64,000 nt of DNA from Leptospira andrefontaineae (GTDB lineage Bacteria > Spirochaetota > Leptospiria > Leptospirales > Leptospiraceae). The notes under the pieces were generated by a model that made no database searches, was not told the DNA's origin, and saw only the letters and a program-made list of their open reading frames with translations. Shown in pieces: positions 1 to 8,683 of this stretch (its first letter is position 1; each line of letters opens with the position of its first letter). The DNA lies in the NCBI RefSeq assembly GCF_004770105.1, contig NZ_RQEY01000001.1, forward strand, positions 248,001 through 312,000, read 5' to 3'. Both the position numbers and the translations under genes were made by a program.

Positions 1-204
1 GGATTCTATATTTACGGATTCTAACCCGCTTCTCCAATCCTTATATTCCCGGATATTCCGAATTATCTTAAAAATGTTTTCAGAAGAAGAAGAAAAATCT
101 TTCTCCACACTTGCAATATGATCTTTCGGAAGTAAATATCCTGAAAGCACAAGTAAGACTATAAAACCTACCAAGCTAAACAAAATGATCCAAACAATCT
201 TCAT
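1..204 (-). CDS. SRPBCC-type membrane-anchored protein, N-terminal part
   Basis: Partial gene: the start codon is at 204 and the C-terminus runs off the left edge of the window, leaving 68 codons. The peptide begins MKIVWIILFSLVGFIVLLVL, a single N-terminal membrane segment. It continues with LLPKDH and then a segment of the type SSSENIFKIIRNIREYKDW. A membrane anchor, a 'LLPKDH' linker and a first helix ending in a Tyr-x-x-Trp-like motif is the usual start of polyketide-cyclase/dehydrase (SRPBCC) proteins found widely in bacteria. The ligand is unknown. It is divergent from the GH5 lipoprotein gene. The family call rests only on the N-terminus. Confidence 0.6.
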   Translation of the reverse strand, partial: MKIVWIILFSLVGFIVLLVLSGYLLPKDHIASVEKDFSSSSENIFKIIRNIREYKDWRSGLESVNIES

Positions 205-305
205 CTACCTTCTCCGTGTATTTTGATTAAGTGAAATATAAGTATTTATAGGCTTCACTAATTATAAACCAATTTCAAAAAACTTAATTTACACACAGTT
301 ATTTC

Positions 306-335
306 TTGGATTAAGAAATATAGATAGTCTATTAA
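306..335 (+). promoter_or_regulatory. Candidate sigma70-type promoter of the GH5 gene
   Basis: TTGGAT at 306-311 and TATTAA at 330-335 are separated by 18 bases and lie about 60 bases upstream of the ATG at 394, in an AT-rich divergent intergenic region (205-393). On the other strand ATTATA at 261-266 reads as a TATAAT -10 for the leftward gene, but without a good -35. This is pattern matching only. Confidence 0.3.
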
Positions 336-393
336 TTTCCATTTTATCAAATAAAACTTGGATCTTTGGGCGAAATATCTATCTTGCTCGCCC

Positions 394-2466
394 ATGAAGA
401 GAATACAAAAATATATAATCGCCCTCGGTGTTATCTGCATTTTCGCCTGCAGTCCGGAAAAAAATATATCTCCGGAATTAATTGGCCTACTCGGAAACGA
501 TACAAATCCAAATTTTAGGTCCCAATATTCCAGTTTAGGATTTAATACGGAATCTACTACTTCGCATAGTCTGGACTATATAAACAATGAATTAGAACGC
601 AAGATCTTAGTTGGGGATAAAACTTATAACGGAGTCATCGATAAAATTTTCTTGGATGGCTTAGGAAGGGAAGTATCCTTCCGCGGGTTCAATATCTCAG
701 GGAATGTAAAACTTGTTCAACACGGTTTCAAACCTTTTGCAAATGATTCGGATGCGGAAACTGCGTTTAATAGATTAGGAAAGACCACCGGTTCCAATAT
801 GATCCGATTCACAATTGCCTGGGAAGGAACTCATCCTTCTGTGAACACGATCAATTATACATATTTGGATGCTATTATTTCTCAGATGAGAAAAGCGATC
901 TCCAAGAAGATGTATATTCTACTCGATTACCACCAAGATCTTTATTCAAGACATCTATTTAATAAAAACTCCTGGCATACCGGAAATGGTGCTCCTTCTT
1001 GGATTATCTCAGGGAGTTCTTATCCTTCGGAATATTGCGGGATTATCTGTGCAACTTGGAGCCAAAACAATCTTACAAACGAAGCAGTTCGCAAAGGTTT
1101 CCGGAATTTTTGGAATAATACATCTATTTCTACTTCTTCAGGGACAAGATATGTTCAAACTGAATATCTTTGGCAGATCGGAAAGACAGTAGCCTATATT
1201 AAAGAAAAATTAAGTCCAGAAGAGTTCGATTATATAGTAGGATTGGATCCGTTTAACGAACCTGTGGACGGAGGAATGGAAGGTTTAAGTCCCGCACAAT
1301 GGGATAACCAAAAATTATGGCCTTTTTATAGAAAGGTAAGAGAAACCCTAACACAAAATGGATGGCAGAATAAACTAGTATTTGCGGAACCATTGGTGTT
1401 CTGGAACACAAACGTAGGAGTTGTCGCCCCTGCAACCGGAGGAGGACATTTAACTACCCTTCCCGGAGAAGGATTCGCATTCAATTCTCACTTTTATGAT
1501 GCAGGAAGAATGGGAACAGATCTAACAGGAATAGACAACGCCACCTATTTCAAATATTTAGATGAGATCCGGAAAGAAGCAAGATTCTTGAATATTCCAT
1601 CTTTCTTAAGTGAATTCGGAATGTGGTTAAAAGGTGTTGGCGCAAAAGACACTCCTAGAATGATCAATGCAGTCTACCAAGCTATGGAAATCTCAGACAA
1701 GGCTCAGACTAGTAAAACAAGATTCGCGGACTTCTACAATCCGATCGTATCCGGTACCCAATGGCATTGGGATTATTATTATGATAAACATAACGAATAT
1801 ATGAACGGCAACAGTTCTAAACTTATCACTACCAAGGATGCTTGGAACAATGAAGACTTCTCAGTGATCGGGAATTATGGAACTACATTCAATATGGATT
1901 ATCATGTGACCCAGAGGGCATATGTCAGAAGGATCCAAGGAAGAGCTATAAGTTCTCATTATAACGCAATTGGATATGATACATGGAATAATGTATTTGC
2001 ATGGGCTGCGATTAAAACTCTTCAGAACGGAACAAAATACTTCGGTGATAAAAGATTCATCTTAGTAGTTTGGAAAGGAAGAAGTTCGGATGCTCCTACT
2101 GAAATTTATCTGCCTCCTCATTTTAATAGAAATGATACTGCTCTAATCACAGAGAAACGTATCTATAACAAACAAATCCCCGGAATAATACTGCAAGAAT
2201 CGAACGAAGCAATCTTAACGGACGATAGGAATCGAGAAAGTGGCTCTGGAAACTTGGCATTAATCTGGGATGATCTTGATCCGGAAGAAGATCCGAACGA
2301 AGCCATACACTATGCACTCTTAGTAGATGGATTGGGCTCTACGTTTGATATCCAAGCATTACAGACTTTGCAAGCGGGGTTAAATATTAGAATATTAAAC
2401 GAAAAGAAGAGCCCGATATACTTTACTGGCAAAATGACTTATGGAGGTTATCCGACCGAACAATAA
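394..2466 (+). CDS. GH5-family lipoprotein, endoglycoceramidase-like
   Basis: Predicted to be a secreted, lipid-anchored retaining glycoside hydrolase of family 5, closest in style to endoglycoceramidases, which cut the glycan from glycosphingolipids. The ATG at 394 is chosen because it gives a clean lipoprotein signal, MKRIQKYIIALGVICIFAC, with lipidated Cys19; the longer frame starting at 358 puts a polar leader in front. Visible GH5 features are R-F-T-I-A-W-E-G after strand 2, LLDYHQDLYS (the EGCase-type D-x-H-Q-D), NGAPSW, the acid/base Glu289 in DPFNEP and the nucleophile Glu407 in FLSEFG. The C-terminal ~200 residues look like a beta-sandwich accessory domain. The protein has 690 residues and stands alone. 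The substrate is inferred from motif style; a glucosylceramidase or another GH5 activity is possible. Confidence 0.8.
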   Translation: MKRIQKYIIALGVICIFACSPEKNISPELIGLLGNDTNPNFRSQYSSLGFNTESTTSHSLDYINNELERKILVGDKTYNGVIDKIFLDGLGREVSFRGFNISGNVKLVQHGFKPFANDSDAETAFNRLGKTTGSNMIRFTIAWEGTHPSVNTINYTYLDAIISQMRKAISKKMYILLDYHQDLYSRHLFNKNSWHTGNGAPSWIISGSSYPSEYCGIICATWSQNNLTNEAVRKGFRNFWNNTSISTSSGTRYVQTEYLWQIGKTVAYIKEKLSPEEFDYIVGLDPFNEPVDGGMEGLSPAQWDNQKLWPFYRKVRETLTQNGWQNKLVFAEPLVFWNTNVGVVAPATGGGHLTTLPGEGFAFNSHFYDAGRMGTDLTGIDNATYFKYLDEIRKEARFLNIPSFLSEFGMWLKGVGAKDTPRMINAVYQAMEISDKAQTSKTRFADFYNPIVSGTQWHWDYYYDKHNEYMNGNSSKLITTKDAWNNEDFSVIGNYGTTFNMDYHVTQRAYVRRIQGRAISSHYNAIGYDTWNNVFAWAAIKTLQNGTKYFGDKRFILVVWKGRSSDAPTEIYLPPHFNRNDTALITEKRIYNKQIPGIILQESNEAILTDDRNRESGSGNLALIWDDLDPEEDPNEAIHYALLVDGLGSTFDIQALQTLQAGLNIRILNEKKSPIYFTGKMTYGGYPTEQ

Positions 2467-2663
2467 AAGAAAGTTTTAAATTGCGAGATTGTTTTTAAAG
2501 GAGCCACTTACTTTTCTCTTATTTTTTCCGTCTTAAGTATTTGGAAGAGAGATTATATTTTTACATCTATCCTACATTCTGTAAAAAATTTGTAGATGAT
2601 ACGTTCAAAAATATATTCACTAATCCAAATACTAAGGCGATATCCAAAAGAGGCCGATTAGGG

Positions 2664-4649
2664 ATGGAAGAAAAAAAGGAACTTATAACGGAGCGAATTA
2701 TAGCCTCCGGTCCACTGACAATCAATCGGATCCGATTCGGTTTAGCAGGACTTTTTTTAGCCTCGCTTGCCGCATCGTGGACCCAAAGCTCCGCAGTTCA
2801 AAACGCAGCGTATCTAATAGGAACCAGCTCGATGCTGGGCTACGCGTTCTATAATTATTACTGTAATAAAAAATTCGGAATGATTCCTTCCATGGTCGGG
2901 AAGGTTTCCGTAATCGCAGATATCACGATCATTTGTGTGGTCATGTTCGTCGCCTCTTGGACCGATCGGAATATGGCCTCCGGAGTGATCCGCCAGATGG
3001 TATTATACGCGATCAATATGATCTTTATCGTCTATTCCGTTCTACTACTTTCTCCTACTGTCGCGAAACTTTCCGGGATCGTTAGCGTTGTAGGACAAGG
3101 CCTCGTAATCATTAATACGATTTTTAGAGGAGTCGAGTTCACAGAAGATGAACTCAAAGTAATTTCCCCGGGATACGCATCCATATCGGAACAATCCTTA
3201 AAGTTAGTATTTTTAGCAGTAGTATCCTATATTACCCGAAGTGTGATCCTGATTTTCCGTAGGATTGGCGCGGTAGAAGAAGAATACGCAAGTACTTTAG
3301 AGCAGAAGGTCGACGAAAGAACAATAGAAGTCACCAAAAGAATGGAAGAGATCCAGGCTCTGAAGGTCCAGCAAGATGGGGATTATTATCTCACTTCTCT
3401 TTTGAGTAAACCGCTCATGACAAACTGGAATACTTCCCAAGATGTGAGCACAATCTTCTATATAGAACAAAAGAAAAAATTCACATTCAAAAATAGAGAA
3501 TCCGAGCTAGGCGGAGATATTTGTATTAGCGGAAATTTACTGTTCGGTTCCGAAAAGGAAAAATGGACCTTCTTCTTAAATGGAGATGCAATGGGAAAAT
3601 CTCTCCAAGGTGCAGGAGGAGCAATTGTACTTGGAACCGCGGTAAACAATATCCTTTCTCGCTCCGCAAGCCATGGTAAGACAATCGATATCAATCCGGA
3701 AGCTTGGATGCTCCAAACTCATAGAGAACTGGACGAAATTTTTAGGACATTCGATGGAACCATGATGGCTTCTGCAATCTTTGGACTCATCCATGATAAA
3801 ACCGGAAAGATATTCATACTGAACGCGGAACATCCTTGGCCGGTATTGTTTAGAGACGATAGATCTTCTTTCTTGTCTCCAGAACTTTCCTCATGGAAAT
3901 TAGGTTCTCCATTCGGTGCGAATATTAAAATTCATGAATCTTATCTACAACCAGGAGATGTTCTGTTTTTAGGTTCGGACGGAAGAGATGATATTAATAT
4001 CAGCTCTGACGGGATCAATTGGAAGATGAACGAGGACGAGAACTTATTCGTTCGTATCGTAGAAGATTCCAAAGGGGATCTGGACACAATCGCAGGAAAA
4101 CTTCATGGAGTAGGTGCAATTGCCGACGATCTTTCCCTCATCCGAATCGGCTATAAAGAACTGATAGATCCGGAACATCCTAAGTATAACGATGCAGTAG
4201 CAAAGTACAACCAAGCGAAACAACATATAGCGAAAAAAGAAGTACCGATAGCTCTAGAGCTTCTAGAATTATCCTGGAACTTGGCTCCAAATTTTAAAGA
4301 ATCTGCAAGATTGATCGGACAGATCTATTACGACAAAAAAGAATTCTCCAAAGCCTCAAAATGGTTAGAACGTTATTTGAACTTGGACCCTGAGTCCCAT
4401 AATATCTGGTTTTTATTGTCCCTATGTTATAAACATATGAAGGAATTCCAACGTGCAGCAGACGCGGCAGAGAAGGTCCGGAATACCCAACCTCATCGTC
4501 TAGCGAACCTGATCAATCTTTCAGACAATTATAGACTTCTGAATAAATTCAAAGACGCAAGATCCATACTGGAAAAAGCAAAAGAATTAGATGGAGAAAG
4601 TGCGTTAGTAGGCAAACTGGACGAGTTTTTGAAATCGAAAGGTTTCTGA
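2664..4649 (+). CDS. Membrane PP2C/SpoIIE-type serine phosphatase with TPR tail
   Basis: A signalling phosphatase of 661 residues. The ATG at 2664 (MEEKKELITER) is preferred over the TTG at 2541, whose extra 41 residues look like translated intergenic DNA. The N-terminal ~200 residues hold about five to six membrane segments. A charged signalling helix (around EQKVDERTIEVTKRMEE) follows. The SpoIIE/RsbU-type PP2C domain has the expected acidic metal ligands: ELGGDI, NGDAMGKSLQGAG and GSDGRDD. The last ~130 residues form about three tetratricopeptide repeats (for example YYDKKEFSKASKWLERYLNL). PP2C phosphatases of this type dephosphorylate anti-sigma-factor antagonists or similar proteins; the partner is not visible here. 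The upstream gap (2467-2663) shows no clear promoter. Confidence 0.85.
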   Translation: MEEKKELITERIIASGPLTINRIRFGLAGLFLASLAASWTQSSAVQNAAYLIGTSSMLGYAFYNYYCNKKFGMIPSMVGKVSVIADITIICVVMFVASWTDRNMASGVIRQMVLYAINMIFIVYSVLLLSPTVAKLSGIVSVVGQGLVIINTIFRGVEFTEDELKVISPGYASISEQSLKLVFLAVVSYITRSVILIFRRIGAVEEEYASTLEQKVDERTIEVTKRMEEIQALKVQQDGDYYLTSLLSKPLMTNWNTSQDVSTIFYIEQKKKFTFKNRESELGGDICISGNLLFGSEKEKWTFFLNGDAMGKSLQGAGGAIVLGTAVNNILSRSASHGKTIDINPEAWMLQTHRELDEIFRTFDGTMMASAIFGLIHDKTGKIFILNAEHPWPVLFRDDRSSFLSPELSSWKLGSPFGANIKIHESYLQPGDVLFLGSDGRDDINISSDGINWKMNEDENLFVRIVEDSKGDLDTIAGKLHGVGAIADDLSLIRIGYKELIDPEHPKYNDAVAKYNQAKQHIAKKEVPIALELLELSWNLAPNFKESARLIGQIYYDKKEFSKASKWLERYLNLDPESHNIWFLLSLCYKHMKEFQRAADAAEKVRNTQPHRLANLINLSDNYRLLNKFKDARSILEKAKELDGESALVGKLDEFLKSKGF

Positions 4650-4711
4650 AACTTTATAAAAATTTCTTTTCCAACTCTTTCAGCAACTTTTCAAAAAACT
4701 TCTTATTAACA

Positions 4712-7700
4712 TTAAGGCTGCAGCGTATATACGTATACGGAACCTCGACCGGGAGCAGATTGATCATTCCCAGCTCCTGCACCATTAATAATTCCTGTGT
4801 AACTACTTGGCTCTCCCGGAGCCCCCACATATAGTCGATTCGAATTAAAGAAAATTGATCTACCAAATAAGCCGATTGGAGCTGGATTTATCGGTTTTAT
4901 ATATGCTTCCTCTGCCCATCCAATTCCAGAATTAAATCGATATAATTGAACCGCTCCCGAAGTCGGAGAAGCTATTCCATTTCCGTAATTCTTTCCGTAT
5001 TTAATTACATTATTATTTGAACTATCACCCTCAAAACCTACTGCCAATAAATTTCCTTGTAATGACAAGGAACTTGCAAAAGTAGTATCGACAATCTGTC
5101 TCGGGTGTCTAATAAAAGATTCGTAATTCCAAGTAGTTCCGCTTCTTACATATGTCACTACTGCTCCAGCAGAGTTAGAAAGCGAGTTCGGAATCACTGT
5201 TGTGCTATTTAAAATTCCATAATATAAATTATTAATATCATTCACTAAAGCAACAGCCACTCTATTTCCATCAAAATCAATTGGATTAATTCCTGAAATT
5301 GTAGTCGCCAGAGAAATAATTGCCTCTTGTGTCCAAACACCGGAGTCATTTCTATAAATATACAAATGATTTGCATTATCCGTAACAGCAAGTCGATTTC
5401 CAGCCGCTTTTACAAAGAAGCCAAGTCCAACCAGACTTGTTTTAAAATAGGTATCAAATCTCCACAAAGATCCATCTTTCACAAAAGAATAGACCGCGCC
5501 TTTATCAGTAGCGATAGTATCATTAGCGGCGTAAGTACCAGTACTAATCGTAGTCTGATTCCCACGTTCAAAAGGAGCCCCAACGAAAACAGAGCCATTT
5601 TCAATGTCAATAGTAGCCCCAAATCTATCCCCTCTACTCAAAGATTGAGTCGCGTTAGGTGCCTTAAGATACGCTTCTTGTTCCCAACCTGTTGATTTTC
5701 TGCGATAAAGATATACTGAACCTTCGCCGATTATAGAAAATTCTTTTGTTCTTGGAGGATCGGTAATACAGATTTCCCAGGGAATTCCGTTACCATCCAT
5801 CCAAATACCACATCTTACTTGTCCCGGAACGGTTGTAGTATACGTTGTACTTTGGGCAGGAGCGTTTGTAGTTCCATTCGTAATTGTAGTTTGACGAGTA
5901 GTGTCCCATTCATTTCCTACCGCCAAAAGATCACCTTCTAAAGCAATAACTTGGCCGAATAATTGTCCGGCGATCGCATTAGAAGGTTTAATATATGCAT
6001 CTTGGATCCAATTTCCGGAAGAAGTTTTACGATAGATGAATACTGCACCGGAGTCCGTAGAAGAAGTATTTGCATTTGAAAATGTTGCATTTGTAATCGT
6101 AGTCTGATTGGCGTCATCTCCAGGTGATCCTACTGCTAAGTAATCCCCATCCGCTGCAACTGCAGATCCAAACAAACCGTTATTTTCAAAAATATCCCGC
6201 TTAATGTATGCTTCTTGAAAGATATTTGTATGAACATTTACAGTCCAGGTCCTAGAAACTGTTTTGTTTGTTGGATAACAACTGCCTTGATGATCCGTAA
6301 AGGAGAAGTTAATCTGGTAAGTGCCTACTAAATCAGGTGTGAAACTCGCAATGGTTGTGTTACTATTTGAAATATTTGCGTTAGTAAGCGTTGAACCGCT
6401 TGGAACCGAAATAAAACTCCAACTATATATGTAACTCCCCGTGTTTGCGCCACAAAAAACGCCATCTGGATCAGCAACTGAAGATTCATCTAAGATGACA
6501 GGAATATTTTTGGGAACATCCAAGCTAGTAGAATTTGAACCAAAGACAGGACTTAAATTTGTTGGGAAAGTTGTGACAATAGCAGTATTGGAAATACTTT
6601 TATTACCTGATGGGTCTATAGCTTCTATACAAAAATAATACACCGTATTCCCAGATAGGAAACCGATATTAAATATAAGGGGAGTTCCTGGAGCTGAAAG
6701 ATTATTAAGATTACCAAGAATAGGACGGGCGGAACAATTTGATTGTCCAGAATCAGATACAGAAGCGCGAAATACATATTGCGTCGTCACAGGCCCAAAA
6801 CTTCCACTATTCACAACCGCAGGCCAACTTAGCTGTATCGAAGAATCAGATAAAGTTGTGGCCGTTAAATTAGAGATCGTAGATGGAGATACTACATCTA
6901 CCCAAGAAAACGGAATAATCAAAGTTACAGGAGTAGTATTGTCCCAAATAGTTCGAGAAACACTTCTGGAATCAATTCTTACACATAATGAAATACTTGT
7001 ATTAGGCGTAAGGCCTAATACACTGAACCTTACATCTCCGGCAATTTGACCACTCGGTGCATTCGAAAATGATTTAGATATAATTGGTAATGGTGTCGCA
7101 AGATCACATTCTCGATCATTAGTAATTGGCGTTACGGACGGTGAATATCTTAGATCAACATTAGGAATTATTCCATATTCCAATACACTAAGAGGCATTC
7201 TCCAAGTAAATGCAGCTTCACGATTACTGACCCTGGTAATTAAGAATGTACTAAAATCGGTAGAAGAATGTAAAATTTCAGAGCCATAAACTGTCGGAGT
7301 AAAACTTGCTTCTGTAAGTGAATAATTTTGTTTCCATTTATACGATTTCGTTCCAGCCAATTGAGCTGTGAAAATAGATAAATCATCTTGCAGCTGAACA
7401 ACTGAAAGACTCGAATCACTATCAGGATTAACTTCAATACCATCCGTACTAGTATTCCCGAAAGGAATTACTATTTGCCCACCTTTTTTAACAAGAGGTC
7501 CCCCAACAAAAGTTTTCGTAGACCCCAAGATTGGTTTGGCAGGAACTGCTCTTTCTACAATCAGATCGGTTAGATTCCCTGGTATATAGTTATCATTGCC
7601 ATCACCTATTCCATCTAAATCGGTATCTGGAATTGATATAGCAGGACTAGATGAACTATTCGGATTGTATCCATTATTCACCTCCCATAAATCTACCCAA

Positions 7701-8644
7701 GCATCACCATCTTGATTTGGGTTAAAAGATGATAACGAAATTGAAGGATCACTCGTTGGATATACAAACGGAAGAGAATTTGGAACAGATGCTGAATTTT
7801 TCCAAGAATCTTCTGCGACTACTTGGAATCTAGGAAGTGAATTTAAAGTTACTGGCCCCGCTGTATATAAATCCGGAGGAATAGTATAGGAATAGAAATC
7901 AGTTGTTCCTTCCCTATTCATAGGAACAGCGTACATTCTTGTATTTTGTCTTCCTATAAGAATAAAAACTTCAAAATTATCTCCTTCCGGATCTAAAACT
8001 TTTGCTCTAATTTGATTTGGAACATTCTGAAGACCTTTCTGGAAGTAATAAGTTACCCCTGAAATTATTGGAGCTAAATTTCCTGGAGGTGGAGTCCCGA
8101 CTGCCAGGTAAGAAAAATTCTGTGAAGTAAGAACTACTCGATCATTTAGAACCTTACTATTTCCCGCAACCCACCCATTTATAATAGCAGATTCTTTCGA
8201 ACTATTAGTGGAAATCGCAGAGAATCCGAGCGATTTATTTTTTGATAACCCGAGATTGGCAATCTTAGAAGAGTCCATTACTATGGAGATATTCACTGCC
8301 TTTTTAAAATTATAAGACGGCGTTATCTCATACACCTCCGAACTCGGAAAATAAGAATTCGGTAAAGCATCATCATTCAGATTGGTAAATTTATTTATCT
8401 GAAATTCTATAGTTTTATCCAATGCGTTTGCCGGAATAAATAACTGAAATTTTTTATCTGAAGAGATAATAGAACCACCGTTTGGACCTATCGTGCCTGA
8501 TCCTACAAAAAAGGATTTCGGGACATCTTCTCCTGATTTATACAACCCGAGTAATAAGAGATTATCATTATATCTTTTCCCTTCTCCAAACCAACTGCAA
8601 TTTACAAAACACAGGATCAGAAAAGCTAAATTGGGAATTTTCAT
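4712..8644 (-). CDS. Giant surface lipoprotein with ZU5-like, TSP3, Fn3, PKD and seven-bladed FG-GAP propeller (copy C)
   Basis: Last of three tandem paralogues, 1310 residues. The ATG at 8644 gives the signal MKIPNLAFLILCFVNC (lipid Cys16); the frame start at 8665 only adds MRRFGNI. Approximate order: a ZU5-like domain (40-160; FQLFIPANALDKT); an Ig-like domain; an acidic TSP3-type calcium loop region (~310-345; DQDGDAW, DTDLDGIGDGNDN); further Ig-like sequence; one Fn3 domain (SNLTATTLSDSSIQLSW); a PKD-like domain with the Cys pair CGANTG...GSCY; then seven FG-GAP blades from about 805 to the end, each starting near 'EAYIKP' and ending 'GAVYIYRR'. Blade 4 is shortened. Blades 1-3 carry a QTTIT insert. 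Probably exposed on the cell surface and adhesive or structural by analogy with integrin-alpha propellers; the ligand is unknown. It starts 39 bases after copy B. Confidence 0.8.
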   Translation of the reverse strand: MKIPNLAFLILCFVNCSWFGEGKRYNDNLLLLGLYKSGEDVPKSFFVGSGTIGPNGGSIISSDKKFQLFIPANALDKTIEFQINKFTNLNDDALPNSYFPSSEVYEITPSYNFKKAVNISIVMDSSKIANLGLSKNKSLGFSAISTNSSKESAIINGWVAGNSKVLNDRVVLTSQNFSYLAVGTPPPGNLAPIISGVTYYFQKGLQNVPNQIRAKVLDPEGDNFEVFILIGRQNTRMYAVPMNREGTTDFYSYTIPPDLYTAGPVTLNSLPRFQVVAEDSWKNSASVPNSLPFVYPTSDPSISLSSFNPNQDGDAWVDLWEVNNGYNPNSSSSPAISIPDTDLDGIGDGNDNYIPGNLTDLIVERAVPAKPILGSTKTFVGGPLVKKGGQIVIPFGNTSTDGIEVNPDSDSSLSVVQLQDDLSIFTAQLAGTKSYKWKQNYSLTEASFTPTVYGSEILHSSTDFSTFLITRVSNREAAFTWRMPLSVLEYGIIPNVDLRYSPSVTPITNDRECDLATPLPIISKSFSNAPSGQIAGDVRFSVLGLTPNTSISLCVRIDSRSVSRTIWDNTTPVTLIIPFSWVDVVSPSTISNLTATTLSDSSIQLSWPAVVNSGSFGPVTTQYVFRASVSDSGQSNCSARPILGNLNNLSAPGTPLIFNIGFLSGNTVYYFCIEAIDPSGNKSISNTAIVTTFPTNLSPVFGSNSTSLDVPKNIPVILDESSVADPDGVFCGANTGSYIYSWSFISVPSGSTLTNANISNSNTTIASFTPDLVGTYQINFSFTDHQGSCYPTNKTVSRTWTVNVHTNIFQEAYIKRDIFENNGLFGSAVAADGDYLAVGSPGDDANQTTITNATFSNANTSSTDSGAVFIYRKTSSGNWIQDAYIKPSNAIAGQLFGQVIALEGDLLAVGNEWDTTRQTTITNGTTNAPAQSTTYTTTVPGQVRCGIWMDGNGIPWEICITDPPRTKEFSIIGEGSVYLYRRKSTGWEQEAYLKAPNATQSLSRGDRFGATIDIENGSVFVGAPFERGNQTTISTGTYAANDTIATDKGAVYSFVKDGSLWRFDTYFKTSLVGLGFFVKAAGNRLAVTDNANHLYIYRNDSGVWTQEAIISLATTISGINPIDFDGNRVAVALVNDINNLYYGILNSTTVIPNSLSNSAGAVVTYVRSGTTWNYESFIRHPRQIVDTTFASSLSLQGNLLAVGFEGDSSNNNVIKYGKNYGNGIASPTSGAVQLYRFNSGIGWAEEAYIKPINPAPIGLFGRSIFFNSNRLYVGAPGEPSSYTGIINGAGAGNDQSAPGRGSVYVYTLQP

Positions 8645-8683
8645 AATGTTTCCGAATCTTCTCATAATAAAATTTCCCGAATC

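Noticed and set aside
258..440. 60-codon minus-strand open frame in the first intergenic gap
   Set aside because: It overlaps the start of the GH5 lipoprotein, has an AT-rich composition, and shows no family resemblance or ribosome site.
2541..2663. 41-codon extension of the PP2C phosphatase from a TTG
   Set aside because: It has no ribosome site and an AT-rich composition typical of intergenic sequence; the ATG at 2664 precedes the first membrane segment.
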